Source of the DNA: Hoeflea sp.
GTDB lineage: Bacteria; Pseudomonadota; Alphaproteobacteria; Rhizobiales; Rhizobiaceae
Direction of reading: 5' to 3'
Length of the DNA stretch: 63,224 nt
Assembly (NCBI RefSeq): GCF_014359905.1
Contig: NZ_JACIYP010000018.1
Location: 1-63,224 of the forward strand
Positions 9,239 through 21,758 of the stretch are shown here, piece after piece. Below the pieces are notes generated by a model that was given only the letters and a program-made list of their open reading frames with translations, was not told the origin of the DNA and did no database searches. Positions within the stretch are counted from its first letter, which is position 1, and every line of letters starts with the position of its first letter. The position numbers and the translations under genes were made by a program.

Positions 9239-10492
9239 ATGCGCAAGTATTCCGCTTTTGCAGTCGCCCGTGAGGCATTGCGCGGCCACAAGGGCTGGCC
9301 CGCGCAGTGGACCTCGCCCGAGCCGAAGAAAGAGTATGATGTCATTATCGTGGGTGCCGGCGGGCACGGGCTGGGTACAGCCTATTATCTCGCCAAGGAA
9401 CACGGCATCACCAATATTGCGGTGATCGAAAAGGGCTGGCTCGGCGGCGGAAACACCGGCCGCAACACCACGATCATTCGCTCCAATTATCTTTATGACG
9501 AGAGCGCCGGGCTTTACGATCATGCGCTCAAGCTGTGGGACGGCCTGTCCCAGGATCTCAACTACAATGTGATGTACTCGGCGCGCGGCGTTATGATGCT
9601 GTCGCACAACGTGCACGACACGCAGGTGTTCAAGCGGCATATCCACGCCAACCGGTTGAACGGCATCGACAATGAATGGCTGACGCCGGACCAGGCCAAG
9701 GCCTTCTGCCCCCCGCTCAACATTCACCAGTCGGCGCGTTATCCGGTGATGGGTGCGGCCCTTCAACGCCGCGGCGGCACCGCGCGTCATGACGCGGTGG
9801 CCTGGGGCTATGCCCGGGCTGCAGCGGCGATGGGCGTCCACATCATCCAGAACTGCGAAGTCACCGGTATCCGCCGCTCGGCCGATGGCGCGGTGACGGG
9901 CGTCGACACCAGCCGCGGCGTCATCGGCGCCAAGAAGGTCGGCGTCGTGGCCGCGGGCCACACCTCGGTGATCATGGAAATGGCCGGCATTCGCATGCCG
10001 CTCGAAAGCTATCCGCTGCAGGCGCTGGTCTCCGAGCCGGTCAAGCCGGTCTTCCCCTGCGTGGTGATGTCCAACACGGTGCACGCCTATATCTCCCAGT
10101 CAGACAAGGGCGAACTGGTGATCGGCGCCGGAACCGACCAGTACACCTCCTATTCCCAGACCGGCGGGCTTCACATCCTCAGCCACACGCTCGACGCCAT
10201 CTGCGAGATGTTCCCGATGTTCACCCGCATGAAGATGCTCAGGACCTGGGGCGGCATCGTCGACGTGACACCGGACCGGTCGCCGATCCTGTCGAAGACG
10301 CCGATCAAGGGGCTCTATGTAAATTGCGGCTGGGGAACCGGGGGCTTCAAGGCGACGCCGGGGTCGGCCCATGTGTTCGCCCACACCATCGCCCGCGACG
10401 AACCGCACAAGATCAATGCGCCATTCACGCTGGAGCGCTTCCAGAGCGGCCGGTTGATCGACGAGGCGGCCGCTGCGGCCGTGGCGCACTGA
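9239..10492 (+). CDS. soxB: Sarcosine oxidase subunit beta
   Basis: A 417-residue flavoprotein subunit of heterotetrameric sarcosine oxidase, which oxidatively demethylates N-methylglycine to glycine. It passes the one-carbon unit to tetrahydrofolate and makes hydrogen peroxide. It has the DAO fold with FAD motif [20 protein letters not shown], the [11 protein letters not shown] region, [19 protein letters not shown], and a C-terminal [13 protein letters not shown]. The ATG at 9239 is preceded by TTGGAG. It is the first gene of the operon. A small cupin gene follows, where soxD is the usual neighbour. Confidence 0.96.
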   Translation: MRKYSAFAVAREALRGHKGWPAQWTSPEPKKEYDVIIVGAGGHGLGTAYYLAKEHGITNIAVIEKGWLGGGNTGRNTTIIRSNYLYDESAGLYDHALKLWDGLSQDLNYNVMYSARGVMMLSHNVHDTQVFKRHIHANRLNGIDNEWLTPDQAKAFCPPLNIHQSARYPVMGAALQRRGGTARHDAVAWGYARAAAAMGVHIIQNCEVTGIRRSADGAVTGVDTSRGVIGAKKVGVVAAGHTSVIMEMAGIRMPLESYPLQALVSEPVKPVFPCVVMSNTVHAYISQSDKGELVIGAGTDQYTSYSQTGGLHILSHTLDAICEMFPMFTRMKMLRTWGGIVDVTPDRSPILSKTPIKGLYVNCGWGTGGFKATPGSAHVFAHTIARDEPHKINAPFTLERFQSGRLIDEAAAAAVAH

Positions 10493-10502
10493 GGACGGTC
10501 GA

Positions 10503-10859
10503 GTGAAACATTCCCCCATCAATCTCGAGCAGAAGCTTGCCGGATTTGACGATCTGTGGTCGCCGAAGATCGTCGCTGCCTTCAACGGCCACGATGTCAT
10601 GGTGGTCAAGGTCAACGGCGAGTTCAACTGGCATTCCCATCCCGACACCGACGATCTTTTCCTGGTGCTTTCGGGGCGCCTCACCATCCAGATGCGCGAT
10701 GGCGACGTGGTGCTGGGGCCGGGCGAAATGTATGTCGTGCCCAGGGGTGTCGAGCACTGCCCGCGTGCCGAGGAGGAAACCCACCTGATCATCATCGAGC
10801 CGGCCGGCACGCCCAACACCGGCGATCCCGAAACCGCCGCCGTCAAAACCAAGATCTGA
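10503..10859 (+). CDS. Small cupin-domain protein in the sarcosine oxidase operon
   Basis: A 118-residue single-domain cupin. The first cupin motif has metal ligands in WHSHPDTDDLFLVLSG (His-x-His and a downstream acidic residue), and the second is GEMYVVPRGVEHCPRAEEE with a histidine. The fold and metal ligands suggest a metal-binding enzyme or sensor, possibly related to mannose-6-phosphate isomerase-type small cupins. The GTG start is ten bases after the soxB stop, with GAGGA upstream, so it belongs to the operon. Its role in sarcosine or one-carbon metabolism is not established. Confidence 0.9.
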   Translation: MKHSPINLEQKLAGFDDLWSPKIVAAFNGHDVMVVKVNGEFNWHSHPDTDDLFLVLSGRLTIQMRDGDVVLGPGEMYVVPRGVEHCPRAEEETHLIIIEPAGTPNTGDPETAAVKTKI

Positions 10860-10873
10860 CCAAGGACCAAGCA

Positions 10874-11197
10874 ATGCTTCTGATCCATTGTCCCTACTGC
10901 CAGGAAGAAAGGCCCGAGCTTGAGTTCCGCAACACGGGCGAGGCGCATATCGAACGGCCGAAGGATATTGCCGGAATCAGCGACGCGGAGTTCGAGGCGT
11001 TCTTCTTCATCCGCACCAACCCCAAGGGCGTCACCTATGAGCGCTGGCGGCACATTCACGGCTGCGCGCGGTTCTTCAACGCGGTGCGGGATACGGTGAG
11101 CGACAGGTTCGTCACCACCTACAAGGCCGGCGAACCGCTGGTCGAGGTGGAGCGTGGCGAGGATGGCATCTTGAAGATCAAAGGATCTCAATCATGA
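10874..11197 (+). CDS. soxD: Sarcosine oxidase subunit delta
   Basis: A 107-residue small subunit that binds zinc in the known enzyme. HCPYCQEERPELEF near the start supplies two cysteines; HIHGCARFFN in the middle supplies a histidine and a cysteine. The ATG at 10874 starts 15 bases after the cupin stop. The end overlaps the soxA ATG by four bases (ATGA). The upstream extension of this frame through the cupin gene is not used. Confidence 0.95.
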   Translation: MLLIHCPYCQEERPELEFRNTGEAHIERPKDIAGISDAEFEAFFFIRTNPKGVTYERWRHIHGCARFFNAVRDTVSDRFVTTYKAGEPLVEVERGEDGILKIKGSQS

Positions 11198-14190
11198 GCG
11201 GCGCGAACCGGATCAAGGGCAAGGGCCGGCTGACGCCCGCCAGGACCCTGCGTTTCACCTTCGACGGCAAGGCGCTGTCGGCGATCGAAGGCGACACGCT
11301 CGCCTCGGCGCTGATTGCCAACGGCATTCACCTGACCGGCCGGTCCTACAAGTATCACCGTCCGCGCGGCATGCTGTCGGCAGGTCCGGAAGAACCCAAC
11401 GCCCTGATCGACATCAGCCGGGACGCGGCGCGGCGCACGCCGAATGTGCGGGCCACCGTGCAGGAAGTGTTCGACGGCATGCGGGCCAAGTCGCAGAACC
11501 GCTGGCCGTCGCTCGCCTTCGACGTGGGTGGGATCAACAATTTCGCTTCGCCGCTCTTTGCCGCCGGCTTCTACTACAAGACCTTCATGTGGCCGAAGGC
11601 GGCCTGGAAGAAGGTCTATGAGCCTATCATCCGTGCCGCGGCGGGCCTCGGCGTCGCGCCGGACGAACCGGATCCGGATCACTACGCCAACCACTATGTG
11701 CATTGCGATGTCCTGGTGATCGGCGGTGGCGCCGCGGGTCTGTCGGCGGCTTTGGCCGCGGCCCATGCGGGCGCAGAGGTGATCCTGTGCGACGAGCAGC
11801 CGGAAACCGGCGGCGCGTTTCATCATGACGCCGATGCGTCCATCGACGGTGTGCCGGGCTGGGACTGGGCGCAATCTGTGACCGCGGAACTTCGCGCCCT
11901 GGACAATGTACGGGTGCTCAGCCGGACCACGGCCTTCGGCTACCAGGCGCAGAACCATGTGGCGCTGGTCGAACGGGTGACCGAGCATCTTGCCAATCCG
12001 GACGCGGCCCTGCCGCGCGAGCGGCTGTGGCAGGTGCGCGCCAGGCAGGTGGTGATCGCCACCGGCGCGATCGAGCGGCACATGGTGTTCGCCAACAACG
12101 ACCGTCCCGGCATCATGCTGGCCTCGGCGGCGCGGACCTTTCTCAATCATTTCGGTGTCGCCGTCGGCGCCAAGGTCGGCGTCTACACGGCCTGCGATTC
12201 GGCCTGGGCCGCGGCTTTCGATCTCAAGCAGGCAGGCGTCTCCGTGCCTGCCATCGTGGATGTTCGCCCCGATCCCGACCCGGCCCTTGTGGCGCGGGCG
12301 AAGGAGCTTGGCATCGAGGTTCTGGCGGGCCAGTGCGTGCTCGATACGTCGGGCAAGTTGCGCGTCAAGTCGATGAAGGTCGGCAGGGCCTCGGGCGGAT
12401 CGACCCGCGACATCGCCATCGACGCGCTGATCATGTCGGCCGGCTGGACGCCGTCGGTTCACCTGTATTCGCAATCACGCGGCAAGGTGGTCTGGGACGA
12501 GCCGAGCCAGCGCTTTCTGCCGGGTCGCCATGTGCAGGACTGTGCGAGCGTGGGCGCCTGCACTGGCGTTGACGTTCTGGCTGACGCCATTGAAGGTGCG
12601 GCGAAGGCCGGTCATGCGGCGGCAAGAGCTGCGGGCGCCAAGGCCGGGAAAGCCTGGGCTGCGCCGAAGTCGGTAACCGCCGCCTCCTGGGCCGGAAGCA
12701 TGATGGGCTCGGCCGGCGGCGCCGGCGAAGAGACAAATGTCAAGGCGTTCGTCGATTTCCAGAACGACGTGACCGCCAAGGATATCCGTCTTGCCGTGCG
12801 CGAGGGCATGCACTCCATCGAGCATGTCAAGCGCTTCACCACCAACGGCATGGCTACCGACCAGGGCAAGACTTCCAACATCCATGGCCTGGCGATCGCC
12901 GCGGAAATGCTCGGCAAGCCGCTGCCGCAGGTGGGCCTGACCACTTTCCGCGCGCCCTACACGCCGGTGACCTTCGGCGCCATCGTCAATCATTCGCGTG
13001 GGTCGCTGTTCGATCCCACGCGCTGCACCCCGATGCATGGCTGGGAAGAAGCCCATGGCGCTGTGTTCGAGGATGTGGGCCAATGGAAGCGCGCCTGGTA
13101 CTATCCGCGCGCCGGCGAGGACATGCATCAGGCGGTCAACCGCGAATGCCGCACGGTGCGCGAAGTGGCCGGCCTGTTCGACGCGTCGACGCTCGGCAAG
13201 ATCGAGGTGGTCGGCCCCGATGCGGCCGAGTTCCTCAATCTGATGTACACCAACAGCTGGGACAAGCTCGAGCCGGGCCGCTGCAAATACGGCATCATGC
13301 TGCGCGAGGACGGCTTCATCTATGATGACGGCGTGGTCGGGCGGATGGCCGAGGACCGCTTCCACGTCACCACCACCACTGGCGGCGCGCCGCGGGTGAT
13401 GCACCACATGGAAGACTACCTGCAGACCGAGTTCCCGCATCTCAGGGTCTGGCTGACCTCGACCACCGAACAATGGGCGGTGATCGCGGTGCAGGGCCCG
13501 AAGGCGCGCGAGATCATTGCGCCGCTGGTCGAGGGCATCGATCTGTCCAACGAGGCGATGCCGCATATGAGCGTGCGTGAAGGCCGTATCTGCGGCGTGC
13601 CCACGCGCCTGTTCCGGATGTCGTTCACCGGTGAGACCGGGTACGAGGTCAATGTGCCCGCCGATTACGGCGAGGCGGTCTGGAAGGCGTTGTGGGCGCG
13701 GGCCGAACCGATGGGTGCATGTGCCTACGGCACCGAGACCATGCATGTGTTGCGCGCGGAGAAGGGCTACATCATCGTCGGCCAGGACACCGACGGCACG
13801 GTGACGCCCGATGACGCGGGGCTCAACTGGGCGGTGGCGAAGAAGAAGCCGGATTTCGTCGGGATCCGCGGCATGAAGCGGCCGGATCTGCTGGCTCCGG
13901 GCCGCAAGCAATTGGTAGGCCTTCTCACCAAAGATCCGGGCATCGTGCTGGAAGAAGGCGCGCAGATTGTCGCCGACCCGAACCAGAGCGTGCCGATGAC
14001 CATGATCGGCCATGTCACATCGTCCTACTGGTCGGAGAATTGCGGCCGGTCGATCGCCATGTGCGTGGTGGCCGGCGGCCGTTCGTTGAAAGGCAAGACG
14101 CTCTATGTGCCGATGCCGGAACGGACGATCGAGGTTGAAGTCACAGATGCCGTATTCATCGACAAAGAAGGAGTGCGCCTGAATGGCTAA
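11194..14190 (+). CDS. soxA: Sarcosine oxidase subunit alpha
   Basis: A 998-residue multidomain subunit. The N-terminus has a 2Fe-2S-like fold without an obvious cluster (LRFTFDGKALSAIEGDTLASA, then GRSYKYHRPRG). Next is a large NAD-binding flavoprotein-like domain with VIGGGAAGLSAALAAAHAGA at about 170. The last ~400 residues are a GcvT-like aminomethyltransferase domain (TLGKIEVVGPDAAEFLN, SFTGETGYEVNVP, HVLRAEKGYIIVGQDTDG) that binds tetrahydrofolate. Length matches the family. It overlaps soxD by four bases and soxG by eight, indicating translational coupling. Confidence 0.97.
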   Translation: MSGANRIKGKGRLTPARTLRFTFDGKALSAIEGDTLASALIANGIHLTGRSYKYHRPRGMLSAGPEEPNALIDISRDAARRTPNVRATVQEVFDGMRAKSQNRWPSLAFDVGGINNFASPLFAAGFYYKTFMWPKAAWKKVYEPIIRAAAGLGVAPDEPDPDHYANHYVHCDVLVIGGGAAGLSAALAAAHAGAEVILCDEQPETGGAFHHDADASIDGVPGWDWAQSVTAELRALDNVRVLSRTTAFGYQAQNHVALVERVTEHLANPDAALPRERLWQVRARQVVIATGAIERHMVFANNDRPGIMLASAARTFLNHFGVAVGAKVGVYTACDSAWAAAFDLKQAGVSVPAIVDVRPDPDPALVARAKELGIEVLAGQCVLDTSGKLRVKSMKVGRASGGSTRDIAIDALIMSAGWTPSVHLYSQSRGKVVWDEPSQRFLPGRHVQDCASVGACTGVDVLADAIEGAAKAGHAAARAAGAKAGKAWAAPKSVTAASWAGSMMGSAGGAGEETNVKAFVDFQNDVTAKDIRLAVREGMHSIEHVKRFTTNGMATDQGKTSNIHGLAIAAEMLGKPLPQVGLTTFRAPYTPVTFGAIVNHSRGSLFDPTRCTPMHGWEEAHGAVFEDVGQWKRAWYYPRAGEDMHQAVNRECRTVREVAGLFDASTLGKIEVVGPDAAEFLNLMYTNSWDKLEPGRCKYGIMLREDGFIYDDGVVGRMAEDRFHVTTTTGGAPRVMHHMEDYLQTEFPHLRVWLTSTTEQWAVIAVQGPKAREIIAPLVEGIDLSNEAMPHMSVREGRICGVPTRLFRMSFTGETGYEVNVPADYGEAVWKALWARAEPMGACAYGTETMHVLRAEKGYIIVGQDTDGTVTPDDAGLNWAVAKKKPDFVGIRGMKRPDLLAPGRKQLVGLLTKDPGIVLEEGAQIVADPNQSVPMTMIGHVTSSYWSENCGRSIAMCVVAGGRSLKGKTLYVPMPERTIEVEVTDAVFIDKEGVRLNG

Positions 14191-14737
14191 ATCCGCTCAA
14201 GCCGTCCGGACCCTGCCGCTCGCCGGTCGCATCAGCGGCGGCCCCGGCGTCCAGCTGACGCCCGCAGCGCCTGCGAAGCGTGTTTCGCTGCGCGCTGATG
14301 CCGCGAACGCAAAGGCGCTGTCCAAGGCGCTCGGCCTCGACCTGCCGCTGCAGCCGAAGTCCTCCTCGGGCAGCCTGCCTGGGCGGCTCGCCGCCTGGCT
14401 TGGCCCGGATGAGTGGCTGATCATCGACGAGACCGGCGATCCGCTCGCCGATCTCGGCAAGGCCAAGGTGCTGCATTCGGCGGTCGATATTTCCCACCGC
14501 AACACCGCGATCATGGTTTCGGGCAAGGGCGCGCGCGCCACGCTCGAATCGGGGTGCCCGCAGAACCTGGGCGATTCGGTCTTTCCAATCGGGGCCGCGA
14601 CCCGGACGGTGCTTGGCAAGATCGAAGTGGTGATCATCCGCACGGCGGCCACGGACTTCCGGGTCGAATGCTGGCGATCGTTCTCGACCTATGCCTTCGA
14701 TTTTCTCAGCGAAAGCGCCAGGGACTGCCTCGCCTGA
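14183..14737 (+). CDS. soxG: Sarcosine oxidase subunit gamma
   Basis: A 184-residue subunit of heterotetrameric sarcosine oxidase, resembling the C-terminal part of the folate-binding GcvT fold. Visible features are AAWLGPDEWLIIDETGD, VDISHRNTAIMVSGKGAR and VECWRSFSTYAFDFL. The ATG lies inside the end of soxA (8-base overlap). It is the last gene of the operon. No glyA, purU or folD gene, common elsewhere next to sox, is adjacent here. Confidence 0.94.
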   Translation: MAKSAQAVRTLPLAGRISGGPGVQLTPAAPAKRVSLRADAANAKALSKALGLDLPLQPKSSSGSLPGRLAAWLGPDEWLIIDETGDPLADLGKAKVLHSAVDISHRNTAIMVSGKGARATLESGCPQNLGDSVFPIGAATRTVLGKIEVVIIRTAATDFRVECWRSFSTYAFDFLSESARDCLA

Positions 14738-14768
14738 CGACCGCTGAGAAACTCGGCGTAATCAGCTG

Positions 14769-15278
14769 TCAGTCTTGCTTCTTTGGCCAGATCTCCGGAT
14801 CGAACTGGATGATGGTGAGCCAGCTCGCAGTCAGGGCGGGCTTCTTTCCGCCTTCGATCTCCACGGTCACGTCGAAAGTCATCATCAGCCTGCCGGGCCC
14901 GCGCAGACGCGCTTCCTTGAGCACGAAACGGCCGCGGATGCGGCTGCCGGCCGGCACCGGCGCCATGAAGCGGATCTTGTTGAAGCCGTAATTGATGCCG
15001 AAATTGTCTTCGCGCAGTTTCGGGATCGTGTTGGCGTGCATGGCCGACAACATCGAGACGGTCAGGAACCCATGGGCGATGGTGCCGCCGAAAGGAGTTT
15101 CGGCCGCACGCACCGGATCGACATGGATGAACTGGTGATCGTCGGTGGCGTCGGCAAATCGGTCGATGCGCGATTGCGTCATGTCCATCCAGTCGGAGAT
15201 ACCGACCTCCAGACCGACCAGTTCCGGGATTTCTGTGATTGAGATCTCGCCCTGCACGAAAGGCCCCCCTGTTTGCAT
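14769..15278 (-). CDS. MaoC family hot-dog hydratase
   Basis: A 169-residue (R)-specific enoyl-CoA hydratase-like protein of the MaoC/NodN group. The catalytic segment is FADATDDHQFIHVDPVRAAE followed by FGGTIAHGFLTVSML, with the Asp-His pair in place. Such proteins hydrate 2-enoyl-CoA to (R)-3-hydroxyacyl-CoA; the physiological substrate is not shown. It is convergent with soxG (31-bp gap) and separated from glgX by about 140 bp, so it is probably its own transcription unit. Confidence 0.9.
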   Translation of the reverse strand: MQTGGPFVQGEISITEIPELVGLEVGISDWMDMTQSRIDRFADATDDHQFIHVDPVRAAETPFGGTIAHGFLTVSMLSAMHANTIPKLREDNFGINYGFNKIRFMAPVPAGSRIRGRFVLKEARLRGPGRLMMTFDVTVEIEGGKKPALTASWLTIIQFDPEIWPKKQD

Positions 15279-15421
15279 GGTGAATCGGCGCGCAAATTTC
15301 TTAGTTCGACAAGGCCATCATTGCATCCCTTCATTGCATTTGGGCTGCAAGTTGTGACCGGAGGCAAGGCGCCCACATCTTTTTTTGATGCCGGAATGCT
15401 TCCCCCGCGCCGCATCAAGCC

Positions 15422-17394
15422 TTACTGCGGCGTTTCCCGCCAGCAAAGGACGGAGCGGGCCGGGACAAATCCCTCATCCGCAGCACCCGGGGTGGCTGGG
15501 CTCCAGCGGCCCGCGCTGTCGGGCAGCCGGCAGAGGATGTCGCTGCGGCCCCGGTTGAACGCGATGGCGATCCGTTCCCCGGGCTTGCCCAGCACCATGG
15601 TGAAGCATTTCCGGTTGCCATCTTCCCAGTGCCCCGGCGTCATCCGCTCCCCTTCCGGTGTCAGCCAGGCGGCATGATCCTGGTCGCCGATCTCGTCCGC
15701 GTCTTCGAGGAATTCCGTCCGGATGAGAAGGCCCGATTTTGCCCGGAACTCTGCCCAGGCGCGTGTGAAGTCGAGGCGGTCCTGATTGAGCTTGCCCCAG
15801 TCCCGCCAGGTGATCGCATTGTCCTGGGCGTAGGCATTGTTGTTGCCGCCCTGACTGTGGCCGAATTCGTCGCCCGCGGTCAGCAGGATGGCGCCGCGGC
15901 TCGAAAACAGGCTGGCGATCAAGGCCCGGGCATCGGCCTCGCGGGCCGCGAGGATGGCCGGGTCGTCGCTCGGGCCTTCCACCCCGTTGTTCCAGGAATG
16001 ATTGCCGTCATGTCCGTCCAGATTGTCTTCGCCATTGGCTTCATTGTGCTTTGTTTCATAAGTCACCAGATCGGCAAGCGAGAAGCCGTCATGGGCAGCG
16101 ACGAAGTTGACGCTTCGGGTCCGGATGGCGCCATCACGGGCGAAAATGCTGGAAGAGCCTGAAAGCCGGGCGGCAAAGTGCCCGGTCACGGCCGCATCGC
16201 CGCGCCAGAAACGGCGCATGTCGTCGCGCGCATGGTCGTTCCATTCAAGCCACGGCGGGTCGAAATTGCCGAGCTGATAGCCGCCCGGGCCGATGTCCCA
16301 GGGCTCGGCGATCAGGATCCTGTCGTGCAGGACCGGATCATCGGCAATGAGCTGAAGCAACTCGGCTTCAGGCGAAAAACCGTTCCGGTCCCGTCCGAGG
16401 ATCGGCGCGAGATCGAAGCGGAAGCCGTCGATGCCGGCCTGGGTCACGAAATGGCGCATTGCAGTCAACACCAGGTCCTGGACTGCAGGATGATCGCAGG
16501 CGAGCGTGTTGCCGCAACCGGTGTCGTTGACCAGCCGGCCATCGTCGTCATGGCGATAGTAGGCCTTGTTGCCAAGCCCGCGCAGCGACAGCGTCGGGCC
16601 GAGAATGTCGCTTTCGCCGGTGTGGTTGAAGACGACGTCCAGAATGACGCTGATGCCCGACGCCTGAAGTGCCGCCGTGGCAAACCGCAGATCGGCGATT
16701 CCGCCCGGCGCCAGACGCGGATCGAGCGCCAGGATGGTCACCGGATTGTAGCCCCAGGCATTCCTCAGTCCCAGCGGAGGCAGGTGCCGCTCGTCGATCC
16801 AGGCCGCGACCGGCATCAGTTCGACGGCGCTGACATGGAGCGACCGCAGATGCTCGATGATTGCGGGATGGGCCAGCGCCCGCACTGTTCCGCGATCAAC
16901 CCTTGGAATGTCGGGATGCAAGAAGGTGAAGGCACGCACCGGCAGTTCGTAGATCAGCCCGCCCGGCCTGAAGCCGGGGCGGCCCGGGTTGAGCGCCGGC
17001 AGCGGCTTTTCGACAATGGCTTTCGGCACCAGGGCTGCTGTGTCCGTCCCCTGCTCACCAAGCTGCGGATCGTAAACGAACGGGCGATCGATGCGCGTGG
17101 CACAAGGGTCGACCAGCAGCTTTGCGGGATCGAACAGATGTCCATTTTCAGGCTGCCAAGGACCATCGGCGCGAAGACCGTAGCGTGCGCCTGCTCCGAC
17201 ACCCCGCACAAAGCCCGAGAAAAGCTCATCGCCAGCGCTTCTTAGCTCATGATGCTCCAGCTCCTGATCGTTGCTGTCGAACAGGCAGAGCGAGACCGAT
17301 GATGCCGCTGGCGCCCTGACGGTGAATCGCACGCCGTCGGCGCAGATCTCCACGCCCGGTTTCGGCGGCAGGTCAAAGTCTCCGGGATGGCTCA

Positions 17395-17395
<1 letters not shown>
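15422..17395 (-). CDS. glgX: Glycogen debranching enzyme GlgX
   Basis: A 657-residue GH13 isoamylase-type enzyme hydrolysing alpha-1,6 branches of phosphorylase-trimmed glycogen. An N-terminal CBM48-like domain (about 10-100) precedes the barrel. Catalytic regions are DVVFNHT, GIDGFRFDLAPILGRD (nucleophile Asp), ILIAEPWD (acid/base Glu) and NFVAAHDGFSL. It is the last gene of the glycogen operon. Its ATG overlaps the pgm stop by one base (TGATG). No clear terminator is seen downstream before the MaoC gene. Confidence 0.96.
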
Positions 17396-20470
<3,075 letters not shown>

Positions 20471-20474
<4 letters not shown>

Positions 20475-21742
20475 TCGTAAATCAACCCTGCACGGTCAAG
20501 CATATCCTGGGTTATCAGGCAGATCCCCGTTTCACTTAGGTGAAAGCGGCTGGCGTCCAGCTCGGCGTCCTCACCAACGACGAGGCCCGCCGGGATCTTA
20601 ACGCCGCGATCGATGACCACCCGGGACAGGTTGGCATGGCGGCCGATGACGCATTCGGGCAGCACCACCGCTTCGTTCAACTTGGAATAGGACCGACAGA
20701 GGACCCCCGTGAACAAGAGCGAGCGCTGCACTTCCGAGCCCGAGATGATGCAGTCGCCCGACACCAGCGAGGATATCGCCGTGCCGCGGCGGCCTTCTTC
20801 ATTGTGCACGAACTTCGCCGGCGGCTTGATTTCGGCATAGGTCCAGATCGGCCATGTCCGGTCGTAAAGATCGAGCTCCGGCAGGATGTCGGTGAGATCG
20901 ATATTTGCCTGCCAGTAGGCATCGATGGTTCCGACGTCGCGCCAATAGGCTTCTTTTTCTGGGGTTTCACGGACGCAGGACTCGGCAAACCGGTGCGCCA
21001 CGGCTTTGCCGTTCTCGACGATGTAGGGAATGATATCCTTGCCGAAGTCGCGGCTTGACCCTGGGGTTGCGGCATCGCGGCGCAATTCGTCAAACAGGAA
21101 ATCGGTGTTGAACACATAGATTCCCATCGAGGCCAGTGACATTTCAGGGTTGTCCGGCATGGGCGGCGGGTCGGCGGGCTTTTCTACAAAGGCGATGATC
21201 TCGTCTTTTTCGTTGACATGCATGACGCCGAAACCCGTCGCCTCCAGGCGCGGTACCTCCAGGCAGCCAACGGTCACGTCCGCGCCGGAATTGACGTGCT
21301 GCTGGAGCATCAATTCATAGTCCATCTTGTAGATGTGGTCGCCGGCGAGAATGACCATGAATTTGGGATTATGGCCTTCGATGATGTCGATATTCTGAAA
21401 TACGGCGTCAGCGGTTCCGTCATACCACTGGGTTTCCGACACGCGCTGGCTGGCGGGCAGGATGTCGAAGCTTTCGTTCCGCTCGGGGCGCAGGAAGTTC
21501 CAGCCGTGCTGCAAATGCCTGATCAGCGAATGCGCCTTGTATTGGGTGGCCACGCCAATGCGCCGGATGCCGGAGTTCAGGGCGTTGGACAGGGCGAAAT
21601 CGATGATCCGTGTCTTGCCGCCAAAATAGACTGCGGGTTTGGCGCGACGGTTGGTGAGTTCCTTCAGGCGGCTGCCGCGGCCACCCGCCAGAACATAAGC
21701 CATGGCGTCACGCGCCAGTGGCTGGACTCTCTTCTGTTCCAT
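20471..21742 (-). CDS. glgC: Glucose-1-phosphate adenylyltransferase
   Basis: A 423-residue enzyme forming ADP-glucose from ATP and glucose-1-phosphate, the committed and usually allosterically controlled step of glycogen synthesis. The nucleotidyltransferase motif [21 protein letters not shown] and [11 protein letters not shown] lie at the N-terminus; SVLAGDH-type metal binding appears as [14 protein letters not shown]. The C-terminal left-handed beta-helix begins near 300. A strong ribosome site, GGGAGGAAGAG, precedes the ATG, which is 16 bases after the glgB stop. Confidence 0.97.
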
Positions 21743-21758
21743 CTCTTCCTCCCTTTTG

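Noticed and set aside
9069..9240. Glycine riboswitch before the sarcosine oxidase operon
   Set aside because: The leader has hairpins but I do not see the conserved aptamer core; only generic inverted repeats are supported.
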